From NCBI GenBank assembly GCA_017451915.1, contig JAFTNJ010000052.1:1-43359 (forward strand): a stretch of DNA of 43,359 nt, written 5' to 3'. Both the position numbers and the translations under genes were made by a program. Positions within the stretch are counted from its first letter, which is position 1. Each line of letters opens with the position of its first letter. The notes beneath the pieces are model-generated. The model saw nothing but the letters and a program-made list of their open reading frames with translations, did no database searches and was not told where the DNA came from. Origin of the DNA: Clostridia bacterium. Its GTDB lineage: Bacteria; Bacillota; Clostridia; Oscillospirales; CAG-272. Positions 24,527-33,322 of the stretch are shown here, piece by piece.

Positions 24527-24604
24527 GATCAAAACCTTCACACGAGGGTTGTGCGAACATGGAGTTAAAAAATAAATTCTATATAAAATTATTGGAGGTT
24601 CATA

Positions 24605-27259
24605 ATGAATCAGTACAACGAGCTGCCCAAAACCTACGCCCCGGGCGAGTTTGAGGACAGAATTTACGAGAATTGGTGTAAGAAGGGCTACTTTACCCCC
24701 GACGTGACCAACGACGCCCAGCATTTCTCGGTGGTCATTCCCCCTCCCAACGTTACGGGACAGCTGCACATGGGTCACGCTCTGGACGAGACCCTGCAGG
24801 ACATTTTGGTTCGCTACAAGCGTATGCAGGGCTACAATACCCTGTGGATCCCCGGCACCGACCACGCCGGCATTGCCACCCAGATCAAGGTAGAGGAGCG
24901 TCTGCGCGTGGAGGAGGGTCTTTCCCGCTACGACCTGGGACGGGAGAAGTTCCTGGAGCGTGTATGGCAGTGGAAGGATAAATACGAGGCCCGCATCACG
25001 GGTCAGCTGAAGAAGCTGGGTGCCTCCTGTGACTGGAGCCGTCAGCGTTTCACCTTCGACGAGGGTTGCTCCCGCGCCGTGCGCGAGGTCTTTGTCAGCC
25101 TTTATGAAAAGGGCCTGATCTACCGCGGCTACCGTATCATCAACTGGTGTCCCAGATGTCTGACCGCTCTGTCGGACGCCGAGGTTGAGTATAAGGATCA
25201 GCCCGGCCATTTCTGGCATATCAAATATCCCATCAAGGGAGAGGAAGGCTTTGTTGAGGTGGCTACCACCCGTCCCGAGACCATGTTCGGTGATACCGCC
25301 GTGGCCGTCAACCCCGAGGACGAGGATATGAAGCACCTCATCGGCAAGACTCTGATCCTGCCCGCGGTTGGCCGTGAGATCCCCGTGATTGCCGACGACT
25401 ACGTAGAGATCGGCTTTGGTACCGGTTGTGTAAAGATCACCCCCGCCCACGACCCCAACGACTTCTTGGTAGGTCAGCGTCATAACCTGGAGCAGATCAA
25501 GGTTATGAACGACGACGCCACCATGAATTCCTACGCCGGCAAGTACGAGGGTATGGATCGCTATGCCTGCCGCAAGGCCCTGGTGGCCGATCTGGAGGCC
25601 GAGGGATATCTTGTTAAGGTGGTTCCTCACGATCACAACGTGGGTGTTTGCTACCGTTGCGGCACCACCGTGGAGCCCATGACCTCGGATCAGTGGTTTG
25701 TAAAGATGAAGCCCCTGGCCGAGCCTGCCATCAAGGCGGTAGAGGAGAAGGAGATCAACTTTGTTCCCGAGCGTTTCTCCAAGAACTATTTCAACTGGAT
25801 GAACAACATTCTGGACTGGTGCATTTCCCGTCAGCTCTGGTGGGGTCATCGAATTCCCGCCTTCTACTGTGACACCTGCGGTGAGATGACCGTCTCCCGC
25901 GAGGATATTACCGCCTGTCCCAAGTGCGGTGCCGCCGTTCGTCAGGACAATGACGTACTGGACACCTGGTTCTCGTCGGCCCTCTGGCCCTTCTCTACCA
26001 TGGGCTGGCCCGAGGAAACCGCGGATCTTAAGAAGTACTATCCCACCAGCGTTCTGGTGACGGGCTACGATATTATCACCTTCTGGGTATCCCGTATGAT
26101 CGTTTCGGGTCTGGAGCACATGGGTGAGAAGCCCTTTAGCACCGTGTTCATTCACGGTCTGGTGCGTGACGCCCAGGGACGCAAGATGTCCAAGTCCCTC
26201 GGCAACGGCATCGATCCCCTGGAGATCATTGAGAAATACGGCGCCGACGCTTTGCGCTTCGCCCTTTCCACCGGTAACTCTCCCGGAAACGATATGCGCT
26301 TCTCCGACGAGAAGATGGAGGCCGCCCGGAACTTCGCCAACAAGCTCTGGAACGCGTCCCGTTTTGTGCGCATGAATCTGACCATTGATCAGGTGGAGCT
26401 TCCCGCCGCCGATCGCCTGGCTACCGAGGACAAGTGGATCTTGACCCAGTACAACAAGACGGTTGCAACCGTTACCAACGCGCTGGATCACTTTGAGGTC
26501 GGCGTGGCTCTGGCCGCGATCTACGACTTTACTTGGGACGTCTTCTGCGATTGGTACATTGAGCTGACCAAGAGCCGCCTTGCCGAAAAGGACACCGAGG
26601 GCAATACCGTAGCGCAGAACGTGCTTTGCTACGTGCTTACCGGCACCCTCAAGATGCTGCATCCCTTTATGCCCTTCATTACCGAGGAGATCTACCAGGC
26701 ACTGCCCCACGACGGCGATGCCGAGAGCATTGTGATCGCATCCTATCCCAAGGCCGACGAGGCCCTGGAGTTTGCCGCCGAGTCTCTGGAGTTTGCCCGC
26801 GTAATCGCCGCCATCAAGGCCATCCGTCTGCGCCGCAACGAGATGAACGTGGTTCCCTCCCGCAAGGCAAAGGTTTACATTGCTACCAAGTATCCCGCAT
26901 CCTTTGGCCCCTCCACCCATCCCTTCTTTACCCGTCTGGCCTCGGCCTCCGAGGTAGAGGTAGCCGATGCCTTTGGAGAGGACGTGGTTTCGGCCGACAA
27001 CGCCGTGCAGATCATCACCGATTCGGCCACCATCTATCTGCCCCTGTCGGATCTGGTAGACACCGAGAAGGAGCGTGCCCGTTTGGAGGGAGAGCGGAAG
27101 AAGCTGACCGACGAGATTGACCGCGTGAACAAGAAGCTGGCCAATGAGAGCTTTGTAGCCAAGGCTCCCGCCGCCGTAGTAGACGCCGAGAGAGCTAAGC
27201 TGGAAAAATACACCGAGAATCTCAAGGGCGTAGAAGCCGCTCTGGCAAAGCTGAAATAA
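24605..27259 (+). CDS. valS: Valyl-tRNA synthetase
   Basis: 884 residues; ATG 24605 behind GGAGG with 7 bases between. Charges tRNA-Val with valine using ATP, in the cytoplasm. Class I signature HMGH (residues 55-58, in [15 protein letters not shown]) and KMSKS (527-531) are intact. The CP1 editing domain (about 190-340) contains [13 protein letters not shown] and the [11 protein letters not shown] wording. Zinc-type cysteines CDTCG/CPKCG occur near 422-445. The C-terminal about 70 residues form the usual coiled coil ([21 protein letters not shown]). Controlled by the upstream T-box; followed by a terminator. Confidence 0.97.
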   Translation: MNQYNELPKTYAPGEFEDRIYENWCKKGYFTPDVTNDAQHFSVVIPPPNVTGQLHMGHALDETLQDILVRYKRMQGYNTLWIPGTDHAGIATQIKVEERLRVEEGLSRYDLGREKFLERVWQWKDKYEARITGQLKKLGASCDWSRQRFTFDEGCSRAVREVFVSLYEKGLIYRGYRIINWCPRCLTALSDAEVEYKDQPGHFWHIKYPIKGEEGFVEVATTRPETMFGDTAVAVNPEDEDMKHLIGKTLILPAVGREIPVIADDYVEIGFGTGCVKITPAHDPNDFLVGQRHNLEQIKVMNDDATMNSYAGKYEGMDRYACRKALVADLEAEGYLVKVVPHDHNVGVCYRCGTTVEPMTSDQWFVKMKPLAEPAIKAVEEKEINFVPERFSKNYFNWMNNILDWCISRQLWWGHRIPAFYCDTCGEMTVSREDITACPKCGAAVRQDNDVLDTWFSSALWPFSTMGWPEETADLKKYYPTSVLVTGYDIITFWVSRMIVSGLEHMGEKPFSTVFIHGLVRDAQGRKMSKSLGNGIDPLEIIEKYGADALRFALSTGNSPGNDMRFSDEKMEAARNFANKLWNASRFVRMNLTIDQVELPAADRLATEDKWILTQYNKTVATVTNALDHFEVGVALAAIYDFTWDVFCDWYIELTKSRLAEKDTEGNTVAQNVLCYVLTGTLKMLHPFMPFITEEIYQALPHDGDAESIVIASYPKADEALEFAAESLEFARVIAAIKAIRLRRNEMNVVPSRKAKVYIATKYPASFGPSTHPFFTRLASASEVEVADAFGEDVVSADNAVQIITDSATIYLPLSDLVDTEKERARLEGERKKLTDEIDRVNKKLANESFVAKAPAAVVDAERAKLEKYTENLKGVEAALAKLK

Positions 27260-27278
27260 ATAAAAGATAACAGAAACA

Positions 27279-27314
27279 AAAAGCATAGCCGAAGAAATTC
27301 GGCTATGCTTTTTT
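27279..27314. terminator. Bidirectional terminator between valS and the convergent small gene
   Basis: AAAAGCATAGCCGAA (27279-27293), loop GAAA, and TTCGGCTATGCTTTT (27298-27312) form a perfect stem with A- and T-tracts on both sides. Confidence 0.92.
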
Positions 27315-27334
27315 ATGGTTTTGTTTGATGCAAA

Positions 27335-27727
27335 TTACTTCGCCTCGTTGTTTTGAGGCTCCTCCTGCGTGGCATCGGGGTCGCTTGCGGGGGCGTTATC
27401 CGCAGGGGCGTCGGTGGCTTCTTCGGCTTTTTTCGTTGCCTTGGCGCGTGCCTCCTTGGCGGCACGGATTTTTTCGTTCCAGTCGTCCACTTCCTTCTTG
27501 GCCGCCTCAACCACCTTCATGGACTTGGCCACCTCCTCTACGGAGCTGTCCTTACTGAAGAAATGCAGGTAGGCTACTTTTCCCAGGGCGGTGTAGGCGT
27601 CCTCCAGCTTGCGCTCGGCACCTGCCAGCTTGATCTGCATGGAGGCTACGTCTGCGGTGTGATTAATGGCGTCCGCCGCTTTTCCCGTTGCTCTTTTTAC
27701 ACTTTTACAAAATTGATCCCAGGACAT
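27335..27727 (-). CDS. Small helical coiled-coil protein, unknown function
   Basis: 130 residues; ATG 27727 (minus) behind AAGGAG. Almost wholly helical: residues 1-95 show heptad-like patterns (ADVASMQIKLAGAERKLEDAYTALGKVAYLHFF, given here in pieces, and VVEAAKKEVDDWNEKIRAAKEARAK). A disordered Ala/Asp/Glu/Pro-rich tail follows. No signal peptide or membrane helix. Similar short helical proteins with an A-x-R-K-L-x-x-x-Y-x-x-L-G motif are common in Clostridia, sometimes with zinc ribbons, but their role is unknown to me. Own promoter; monocistronic. Confidence 0.85.
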   Translation of the reverse strand: MSWDQFCKSVKRATGKAADAINHTADVASMQIKLAGAERKLEDAYTALGKVAYLHFFSKDSSVEEVAKSMKVVEAAKKEVDDWNEKIRAAKEARAKATKKAEEATDAPADNAPASDPDATQEEPQNNEAK

Positions 27728-27760
27728 TTTATTTCTCCTTTTCGGTTTTTTCGTAATTTA

Positions 27761-27789
27761 AGTATATACCAAAAATGGAATCTTGTCAA
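27761..27789 (-). promoter_or_regulatory. Sigma-A promoter for the small helical protein
   Basis: On the minus strand TTGACA (27784-27789) and TATACT (27761-27766), spacer 17 bp. Confidence 0.88.
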
Positions 27790-27791
27790 CC

Positions 27792-27821
27792 GTATAGAGC
27801 AAATTTTTGTGTGAAATACTA
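27792..27821 (+). promoter_or_regulatory. Sigma-G-like (forespore) promoter for spoVAC
   Basis: GTATA (27792-27796) fits the -35 form GHATR. AATACTA (27815-27821) fits the -10 form CATNHTA at six of seven positions. The spacer is 18 bp. spoVA genes are sigma-G dependent in Bacillus subtilis, which supports the reading. No sigma-A promoter was seen here on this strand. Confidence 0.55.
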
Positions 27822-27857
27822 TGGGTGGGGAGATCTTGCTCCCGTGGAGGGACTGTT

Positions 27858-28304
27858 ATGAATATGGATAAAAAGACCTATCAAAAATACGCCGATGCAC
27901 GGGCACCGCGCTCACCCATGGGAAAGAACTGCCTGAACGCCTTTTGGATTGGCGGCAGCATTTGTCTTTTGGGGCAGCTGCTTCACGATCTGTATGAAAA
28001 GCTCTGCCATATGAGTGACGAGGATGCGGGGACCCTGGTATCGGTATCCCTGATCTTCCTGGCGGTGCTCCTGACCGCGTTGGGCGTCTTTGATAAGATC
28101 GCCAAGGTTGCAGGTGCGGGGACGTTGGTTCCCATCACCGGCTTTGCCAACGCGGTGGTTTCTCCCGCCATTGATAGCCACGCCGAGGGGCTGATCCTGG
28201 GCGTTGGTGCCAAAATTTTTACCGTCGCCGGCCCCGTCCTCTTGTACGGAACGCTTGCAGGAACGGCCTGGGGAATCCTTTATTGGATCGCAACGCTGCT
28301 TTAG
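27858..28304 (+). CDS. spoVAC: Stage V sporulation protein AC (SpoVAC/SpoVAEB family)
   Basis: 148 residues; ATG 27858 follows GGAGG with 7 bases between. The frame is open upstream, but that part crosses the promoter. SpoVA proteins form the channel that moves dipicolinic acid into the forespore and releases it on germination. Matching wording includes KTYQKYADARAPRSP near the N-terminus, KNCLNAFWIGGSICLLGQ, LIFLAVLLTALGVFDKIAKVAGAG (in part), VPITGFANAVVSPAID, EGLILGVGAKIFTVAGPVLLYG. Three to four membrane helices. The usual partners spoVAD and spoVAE are not adjacent; the next gene is convergent and its stop overlaps this one by 4 bp. Confidence 0.9.
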   Translation: MNMDKKTYQKYADARAPRSPMGKNCLNAFWIGGSICLLGQLLHDLYEKLCHMSDEDAGTLVSVSLIFLAVLLTALGVFDKIAKVAGAGTLVPITGFANAVVSPAIDSHAEGLILGVGAKIFTVAGPVLLYGTLAGTAWGILYWIATLL

Positions 28305-28795
28305 AGCGTTCTGCGAAAGGCGCGCAGGGCGGCGTCGGGATCGTTGCAAACGTACAGCAGTACCAGCGTTCCCCGCACCGTCACGCCCGCCCTTTCCAGC
28401 AAGGCGACCGAGGCGTCGTCCGTCCAATAATGCTTTAGCGTGTCCAGACGTTGCAGGCACATCTTCGCCACGTCTTCCGTTCCGTCGGCGGTCTTGCAGT
28501 AAAACACCGCAAGCTCACAGGGCGAGGCGTAGGAAAGAAAAAACGCCGCGTCCTCCACCAGATCCAGGGCAATGGGCATTCGTCCGTTGCCAAAGAGTGC
28601 CGAGAGCAAGGTGTCCGAGGGGTGGGCTGCATCGTCTGTCGGGGCCGAAAGTACATAGATCTGCCCCGCCGGAAGGGAGGCCTGGCTTTGGCAAAGCGCC
28701 TCCATTGCCGCGGCGGCGTCCGGGGGCTTTGCCCCGCATCCCGCAAGGAGCAAGGGCAGGCAAAGCAGCACTAAAAACAAGCGTTTTGGCTTCAT
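28301..28795 (-). CDS. DUF4358-like lipoprotein
   Basis: 164 residues; ATG 28795 (minus) behind CGAGGAA, chosen because it gives a signal peptide with lipobox LLAGC (Cys about residue 20). The mature part shows ALFGNGRMPIALDLVEDAAFFLSY..., ELAVFYCKTADGTEDVAK, an RLDTLKHYW helix and VTVRGTLVLLYVCNDPDAALRAFRR (quoted in pieces). This matches the layout of DUF4358 lipoproteins common in Clostridia, in which a K/R-G-x-x-V-x-x-x-x-x-x-D-x-x-x-A-x-x-A-F end is typical; function is unknown. Convergent with spoVAC, overlapping its end by 4 bp, so the two may interfere transcriptionally. Confidence 0.8.
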   Translation of the reverse strand: MKPKRLFLVLLCLPLLLAGCGAKPPDAAAAMEALCQSQASLPAGQIYVLSAPTDDAAHPSDTLLSALFGNGRMPIALDLVEDAAFFLSYASPCELAVFYCKTADGTEDVAKMCLQRLDTLKHYWTDDASVALLERAGVTVRGTLVLLYVCNDPDAALRAFRRTL

Positions 28796-28875
28796 ACGTT
28801 CCTCGTTTTTAAGAAAATTTACCGTCGTTTGGACGGAATGAAATGTTAAAAGAATGTGAATATTCGGGCAGGGGG

Positions 28876-28904
28876 TAGACAATTTCTCTTTCCTATGATA
28901 TAAT
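28876..28904 (+). promoter_or_regulatory. Sigma-A promoter for the cpsB-wzz-cpsD operon
   Basis: TAGACA (28876-28881) and TATAAT (28899-28904), spacer 17 bp. A leader of about 60 bases precedes ATG 28970. Confidence 0.82.
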
Positions 28905-28969
28905 AATCTATGCTATTTTTCCGTTTTATATGCTTTCCTTTGGAAAAAACGAATCAGGAGGAGCTTGCA

Positions 28970-29692
28970 ATGCCGTATTTTGATATGCACAGCCATATGC
29001 TCTGTGGAGTGGATGACGGCGCAAAAACCCCGGAGGAGATGTTTTCCATGCTGGAAATGGCCTATGAGGACGGAACTCGGGCCCTTTGCCTAACGCCGCA
29101 TTATTCTCCTTACCTTTTTGGTGATACGTACGAAAAGTCGTTGCGCGCCTTTGAGCAGCTGCAACGCTACGTAGCCGAAAAGCATCCGGATATGCGGCTT
29201 TTTCTCGGCCATGAATTGGGATACCACCACGGGTGCCTGGAGGCCCTGGAGAACGGAAGCTGCCGTACCCTGGCAGGGAGCCGTTACGTGCTGGTGGATT
29301 TTCCCGAGGGCGTGGATTTCTTTGAGATCCAGGCCGCCATGGATCGGCTCATGGGCGCGGGCTATACGCCGATTTTGGCGCATACCGAGCGGTACCGCAG
29401 TCTGTTCAAGCGAATCGATTGGATCGAGGAGTTTATGGATCGGGGCGGCGTGGTTCAGATGAACGCGTCCTCGGTGCAGGGCTCCTGGGGTCTGGCGGTC
29501 AAGCGGCAGTGGAAAAAGCTGTTCCGTCTGGGGTTGGTACATATCCTCTCCACCGACGGGCACAATCTGACTACCCGTCCGCCCAAAATGTCGGCCTGCG
29601 CGGAGTATTTAAAAAAGCACTGTTCTCCCGAGGGCATTCGTATGCTCACCTGGGAAAACGCCTGCCGCGTGATGCGGAATGAGCGGATCTGA
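28970..29692 (+). CDS. cpsB: CpsB/CapC-family protein-tyrosine phosphatase (PHP fold)
   Basis: 240 residues; ATG 28970 after AGGAGG with 7 bases between. Metal-dependent tyrosine phosphatases of this family dephosphorylate the BY-kinase that controls capsule or exopolysaccharide export. Metal-binding wording is intact: FDMHSHMLCGVDDGA (H7, H9), LTPHYSP, FLGHELGY, ILAHTERYR and the C-terminal STDGHN. Length is normal. First gene of cpsB-wzz-cpsD, with its kinase partner two genes downstream. Confidence 0.93.
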   Translation: MPYFDMHSHMLCGVDDGAKTPEEMFSMLEMAYEDGTRALCLTPHYSPYLFGDTYEKSLRAFEQLQRYVAEKHPDMRLFLGHELGYHHGCLEALENGSCRTLAGSRYVLVDFPEGVDFFEIQAAMDRLMGAGYTPILAHTERYRSLFKRIDWIEEFMDRGGVVQMNASSVQGSWGLAVKRQWKKLFRLGLVHILSTDGHNLTTRPPKMSACAEYLKKHCSPEGIRMLTWENACRVMRNERI

Positions 29693-29741
29693 TTCCATGA
29701 CCAAGGAGAAAGGATCATTTAAGAAAGGATTATCAAACACT

Positions 29742-30545
29742 ATGGAAGAACAAACCAAAGAAATTGAATTTCGATTTGAAGACTTTTGGGACACGTTTAA
29801 GCGTTGCTGGATCGTAATGCTGGTGGCTTTGATTGTGGTTGCGGTGGGGCTTTACATCCTCCTGTCGGCCATTCATACCGATCGCTACGAGGCAAAGGTC
29901 ACCATTTATATCCTGCGTAATTTTGAGCAGGGCGAAGGTGGCGACAACTACTCGATGGTACAGAGCATCTCCATCGCAAACGCTTTGATCGATGACTGTA
30001 AGGTTTTGATGGTCAGCCGTGACCAGGTACTCAACCCCGTCCTGGCCGAGACGCCCTCGTTGGTAGGCACCGACTGGGAGGATCTGAAGGATATGATCAA
30101 GATTGAGAACAACGGCGAGAACCGTATCATCACCCTCTCGGTAACCACCGGGGACAGTGAGATGAGCGCCGAGCTGGCCAACAAGGTGGCAACTCACGCT
30201 TGCGAGTACTTCAACGAGAAATATCAGCAGCCCATCGCCTCCGTGGTGGACTTTGCCGAGGTTCCTCAGGAGATCTGCAACCCGGTTTCCAAAATGCTGG
30301 TGCTTTTGGTAGCCATGGGCGTTGCTATTTTGATCTACCTGATCCATTTTGTGGTTTACCTGATGGACGACAAGATCAACTCCGCCGAGGATGTGGAAAA
30401 GTACCTGGGCATGAGTATGCTGGGTATGATCCCCAACCGCAACGATTCGGTTCGTCGCAAGTCCAAGTACGGATATTACTACTACCGTAGCAGCTCTTAT
30501 TACGGCTCCTCCGAGCAGGGCAACCGCCCCGCAGAGAAGCGCTGA
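29742..30545 (+). CDS. Wzz/CapA-type chain-length or kinase-activator protein
   Basis: 267 residues from ATG 29742, with AAAGGA about 12 bases upstream. Two earlier in-frame ATGs (29679, 29697) lack good ribosome binding sites; the start is uncertain. Typical Wzz layout: a transmembrane helix at about 24-46, an extracytoplasmic coiled/mixed domain, and a second helix at about 188-212 preceded by VPQEICNPVSK (the Pro-containing pre-helix motif). In Gram-positives this protein activates the separate CpsD kinase. Odd feature: the cytoplasmic tail carries its own tyrosine cluster (YGYYYYRSSSYYGSS), which normally belongs to the kinase. Confidence 0.9.
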   Translation: MEEQTKEIEFRFEDFWDTFKRCWIVMLVALIVVAVGLYILLSAIHTDRYEAKVTIYILRNFEQGEGGDNYSMVQSISIANALIDDCKVLMVSRDQVLNPVLAETPSLVGTDWEDLKDMIKIENNGENRIITLSVTTGDSEMSAELANKVATHACEYFNEKYQQPIASVVDFAEVPQEICNPVSKMLVLLVAMGVAILIYLIHFVVYLMDDKINSAEDVEKYLGMSMLGMIPNRNDSVRRKSKYGYYYYRSSSYYGSSEQGNRPAEKR

Positions 30546-30559
30546 GAACGGAGGGAATC

Positions 30560-31381
30560 ATGAGAACTATCGAAATCATCCTTGACGACAAGAATAACTA
30601 TTTCGTTCGTGAGGCCTTCAATACTCTGCGAACCAATATCCTCTTTTCGGGAAAAGAGGTCAAGTCCATTGTTGTAACCAGTTGCTTTGCCCACGAGGGT
30701 AAATCCACCATCTCCTTTGAGACCGCCCGCAGTCTTGCGGAGAGCGGCAAGAAGGTGCTGCTGGTGGATGCCGACCTTCGTAAGTCGGTGTTGGTCAGCC
30801 GCATCACCAAGGAGCGCGGCATTGTGGGCCTCAGCCAGTTGCTTTCCGGACAGGTGGAAATGGACGATGCCATTTATCACACCCAGTTCCCCGGCTTTGA
30901 TATTATTTTTGCAGGTCCCTATCCTCCCAACCCCACCGAGCTGGTTGGCAGCAAGGCCTTTAAGGATCTGATCCGTACCAAGCGTCAGGAATACGACTAT
31001 ATCCTGGTGGACGCGGCTCCCCTGGGTCTGGTTATTGACGCGGCGGTAATGGCAAGCGTTTGCGACGGTGCCATTATGGTGGTGAATCTGGGACACGTAA
31101 AATACCGCATGGCCCAGAACGTAAAGGAGCAGCTGGAAAAGAGCGGATGCCGCGTGCTTGGCGTGGTGCTCAACCAGGTGGACCGCAAGAAGGGCAACGC
31201 TTCTACCGATGCCTACTATAAGTCCAGATACGATACGGGCTATTACGGCTATCATCCGTCGGCGGCGCAAAAGCCTGCCGCTCCCGGTGCCCAGCGTCCC
31301 GCCTCCCAGGGCGGTACCCAGACCGGTGCCCGTCCCGCGCCTCGGACACCCCATTCCAATCCCAATACCAACAAGAAATAA
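30560..31381 (+). CDS. cpsD: CpsD/CapB-type tyrosine kinase (BY-kinase)
   Basis: 273 residues; ATG 30560 behind GGAGG. ATP-binding motifs: Walker A CFAHEGKST (42-50; the usual wording is PGEGKS), Walker A' VLLVDADLR (66-74) and Walker B ILVDAAP (148-154). The tail carries a tyrosine cluster AYYKSRYDTGYYGYHP, the autophosphorylation site in this family, then a Pro/Ala/Gly/Gln-rich disordered end. It works with the upstream Wzz-type activator and CpsB phosphatase to time surface-polysaccharide assembly. Gap to the Wzz gene is 14 bp. Confidence 0.93.
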   Translation: MRTIEIILDDKNNYFVREAFNTLRTNILFSGKEVKSIVVTSCFAHEGKSTISFETARSLAESGKKVLLVDADLRKSVLVSRITKERGIVGLSQLLSGQVEMDDAIYHTQFPGFDIIFAGPYPPNPTELVGSKAFKDLIRTKRQEYDYILVDAAPLGLVIDAAVMASVCDGAIMVVNLGHVKYRMAQNVKEQLEKSGCRVLGVVLNQVDRKKGNASTDAYYKSRYDTGYYGYHPSAAQKPAAPGAQRPASQGGTQTGARPAPRTPHSNPNTNKK

Positions 31382-31456
31382 TTATGCATACAGGGTGGCG
31401 CCAAGGGTGCCACCCCATTGCCTTTTCTACGGAACCATCAAGAAACAGGAGGATCT

Positions 31457-33262
31457 ATGAAGGAACAGCTTTTACAGCGACTGAAAACCACCTTTGGGTG
31501 GAACCGCATGCTTTGTCGCCTGATTGCCGCGTGGAGCTTGTTTGCCGCCGGAGTGGTGCTCCAAAACCGGGGCTTTGTTTATCTTTCCTTTATGCAGGAG
31601 GACGAGCTTTCCATGGCCACGCTGGGGCTGGTGGTGCTCTGCGTTTTCGTGCTTTATACGCTCCTGGCCTTTTTGGTGGGGAAATGGCATTTTGATTCCT
31701 GGATGCTCCTTTTGGGAGCCACGATCTGCGTGGCCTGCTGGCTTTCGGAATACGTGAGCAGTGTCAACGAGAGCCTCTTTACCCTGGCGGTGACACTGGC
31801 GTACGCGTTGTTTCTCATCTACGTGGTGCGCCGCAACCGTCGATTGCTGGAAAAATTCCGTCCGGGAAATCGGTTTACCCTGATTTGCGCCATCGTTTTT
31901 GGTCTGCTTTCGGCGGGAATGATTGCGGCAATTACCTGCTTGCGCTATCTCACCTTTTCGGCCCCCAACTTTGATTTTGGCATCTTTTGTAATATGTTTT
32001 ACAATATGAAGGAGACCGGAATTCCCATGGTGAGCTGTGAAAGAGATCAGCTGCTTTCCCATTTTGCCGTGCATCTGTCCCCCATCTACTATCTGCTACT
32101 GCCGTTTTATTATTTGTTTCCCTCGCCCTTGACCCTGCAGATCGGGCAGGCGGTGATCCTGGGCGCGGGAGTGATCCCCGTGTATTTCCTGTGCCGTCAT
32201 TTTCAGTTGCCCGGGAAGGTGACCCTGGTGGTGACCGCCCTGTACGCTTTTTATCCTGCCATCAGCACGGGATGCTTTTACGACCTTCACGAGAACTGCT
32301 TTTTGACCTTCTTCCTTCTTTGGACCTTCTATTTCTTTGAGCGGATGCGCTACGTTCCCATGTATTTGTCCGCGCTTTGCGTCCTGATGGTCAAGGAGGA
32401 CGCCGCCGTGTATCTGATGCTCTTTGCCATCTATCTGATCCTCTCCCGACGGAGCCGTCTCCACGGCGCGGGCGTGCTGGCCCTCTCCTGCGGCTGTTTC
32501 GCCTTTGCCGCCTTTTATTTGGAGAAGTACGGCCTGGGAATGATGGTCAACCGCTTTACCAACCTGATTTATGACGATAACGAGGGGCTGTTCGGCGCCA
32601 TTCGTACCGCCCTGTATAACCCCGGTTACTTGCTGGTTCAGCTCTTTACCACCAGTACGGGAACCTGGGATAAGATCGTGTATTTTTTGCAAATGCTCCT
32701 GCCCTTGGGGATGCTGCCCTTCTGCTCCAAGCGTCCTGCCCGTTGGCTGCTGCTGACCCCCATTCTGTTCAATCTCCTAACCATGTATCCCTACCAGTAT
32801 CAGCTGGGCTTCCAGTACCATTTCGGCATTACGGCGTTCCTCTTTTACGCCGTGATCCAAAATCTGCCCGAGCTGCAGGTCCCCACGCGGCGCACCCTGT
32901 TGAGCATTGCCGCGGCGGCCTCCTGTTGTCTCTATCTCTCTATGGTGACGCCTACCTTCTCTTATTATAATGCGGAGTGGCAGGCGCGAAAGGACGATTA
33001 CGCCAAGATGGAGGCGATCCTGGAGACCATTCCTGCCGATGCTTCGGTATGCGCGTCCACCTTCCTGCTGCCCCACATCAGCGAGCGGGAGGAAATTTAC
33101 GAGGTGGCATACCACGACGGTATTGCCGACGTGGAGTACGTGGCCCTGGATCTGCGCTACGAGAGCAGTCAGACCTATGAGCGACAGTATCGGATGCTGG
33201 GCTATGTCCCCTACGCCGAGGAGGAGGGATTGGTCCGGATCCTGGTGGCGGTGGATGATTGA
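31457..33262 (+). CDS. DUF2079 family polytopic membrane protein
   Basis: 601 residues; ATG 31457 behind AGGAGG with 4 bases between; the longer frame is rejected. About 12 membrane helices. It contains the DUF2079-typical region FDFGIFCNMFYNMKETG, HFAVHLSPIYYLLLPFYYLFPSP (in part), and QAVILGAGVIPVYFL, followed by FYDLHENCFLTF and LMVKEDAAVYL. The family resembles GT-C glycosyltransferases (Asp/Glu in the first loop: FDFG, HEN), but activity is unproven. It lies 75 bp after cpsD behind a weak GGGTGGC/GCCACCC hairpin, so it may be part of the same transcript and may supply sugar transfer to the surface. Confidence 0.9.
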   Translation: MKEQLLQRLKTTFGWNRMLCRLIAAWSLFAAGVVLQNRGFVYLSFMQEDELSMATLGLVVLCVFVLYTLLAFLVGKWHFDSWMLLLGATICVACWLSEYVSSVNESLFTLAVTLAYALFLIYVVRRNRRLLEKFRPGNRFTLICAIVFGLLSAGMIAAITCLRYLTFSAPNFDFGIFCNMFYNMKETGIPMVSCERDQLLSHFAVHLSPIYYLLLPFYYLFPSPLTLQIGQAVILGAGVIPVYFLCRHFQLPGKVTLVVTALYAFYPAISTGCFYDLHENCFLTFFLLWTFYFFERMRYVPMYLSALCVLMVKEDAAVYLMLFAIYLILSRRSRLHGAGVLALSCGCFAFAAFYLEKYGLGMMVNRFTNLIYDDNEGLFGAIRTALYNPGYLLVQLFTTSTGTWDKIVYFLQMLLPLGMLPFCSKRPARWLLLTPILFNLLTMYPYQYQLGFQYHFGITAFLFYAVIQNLPELQVPTRRTLLSIAAAASCCLYLSMVTPTFSYYNAEWQARKDDYAKMEAILETIPADASVCASTFLLPHISEREEIYEVAYHDGIADVEYVALDLRYESSQTYERQYRMLGYVPYAEEEGLVRILVAVDD

Positions 33263-33276
33263 GGGATTTTAAAAAA

Positions 33277-33322
33277 TAAAAAAGGTTTTCGATAGAAGTG
33301 TCTGTCGAAAACCTTTTTTATT
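33277..33322 (+). terminator. Terminator after the DUF2079 gene
   Basis: AAAAAGGTTTTCGA and TCGAAAACCTTTTTT form a stem (33279-33319) with T-tract. It runs into the end of the convergent XRE gene and likely serves both directions. Confidence 0.85.

Noticed and set aside
24278-27286. 1002-codon minus-strand open frame opposite valS
   Set aside because: Shadow of a gene with all synthetase motifs; it also crosses the T-box terminator.
31382-31456. GGGTGGC/GCCACCC hairpin as a terminator between cpsD and the DUF2079 gene
   Set aside because: There is no T-tract after the stem, so it is not listed as a terminator.
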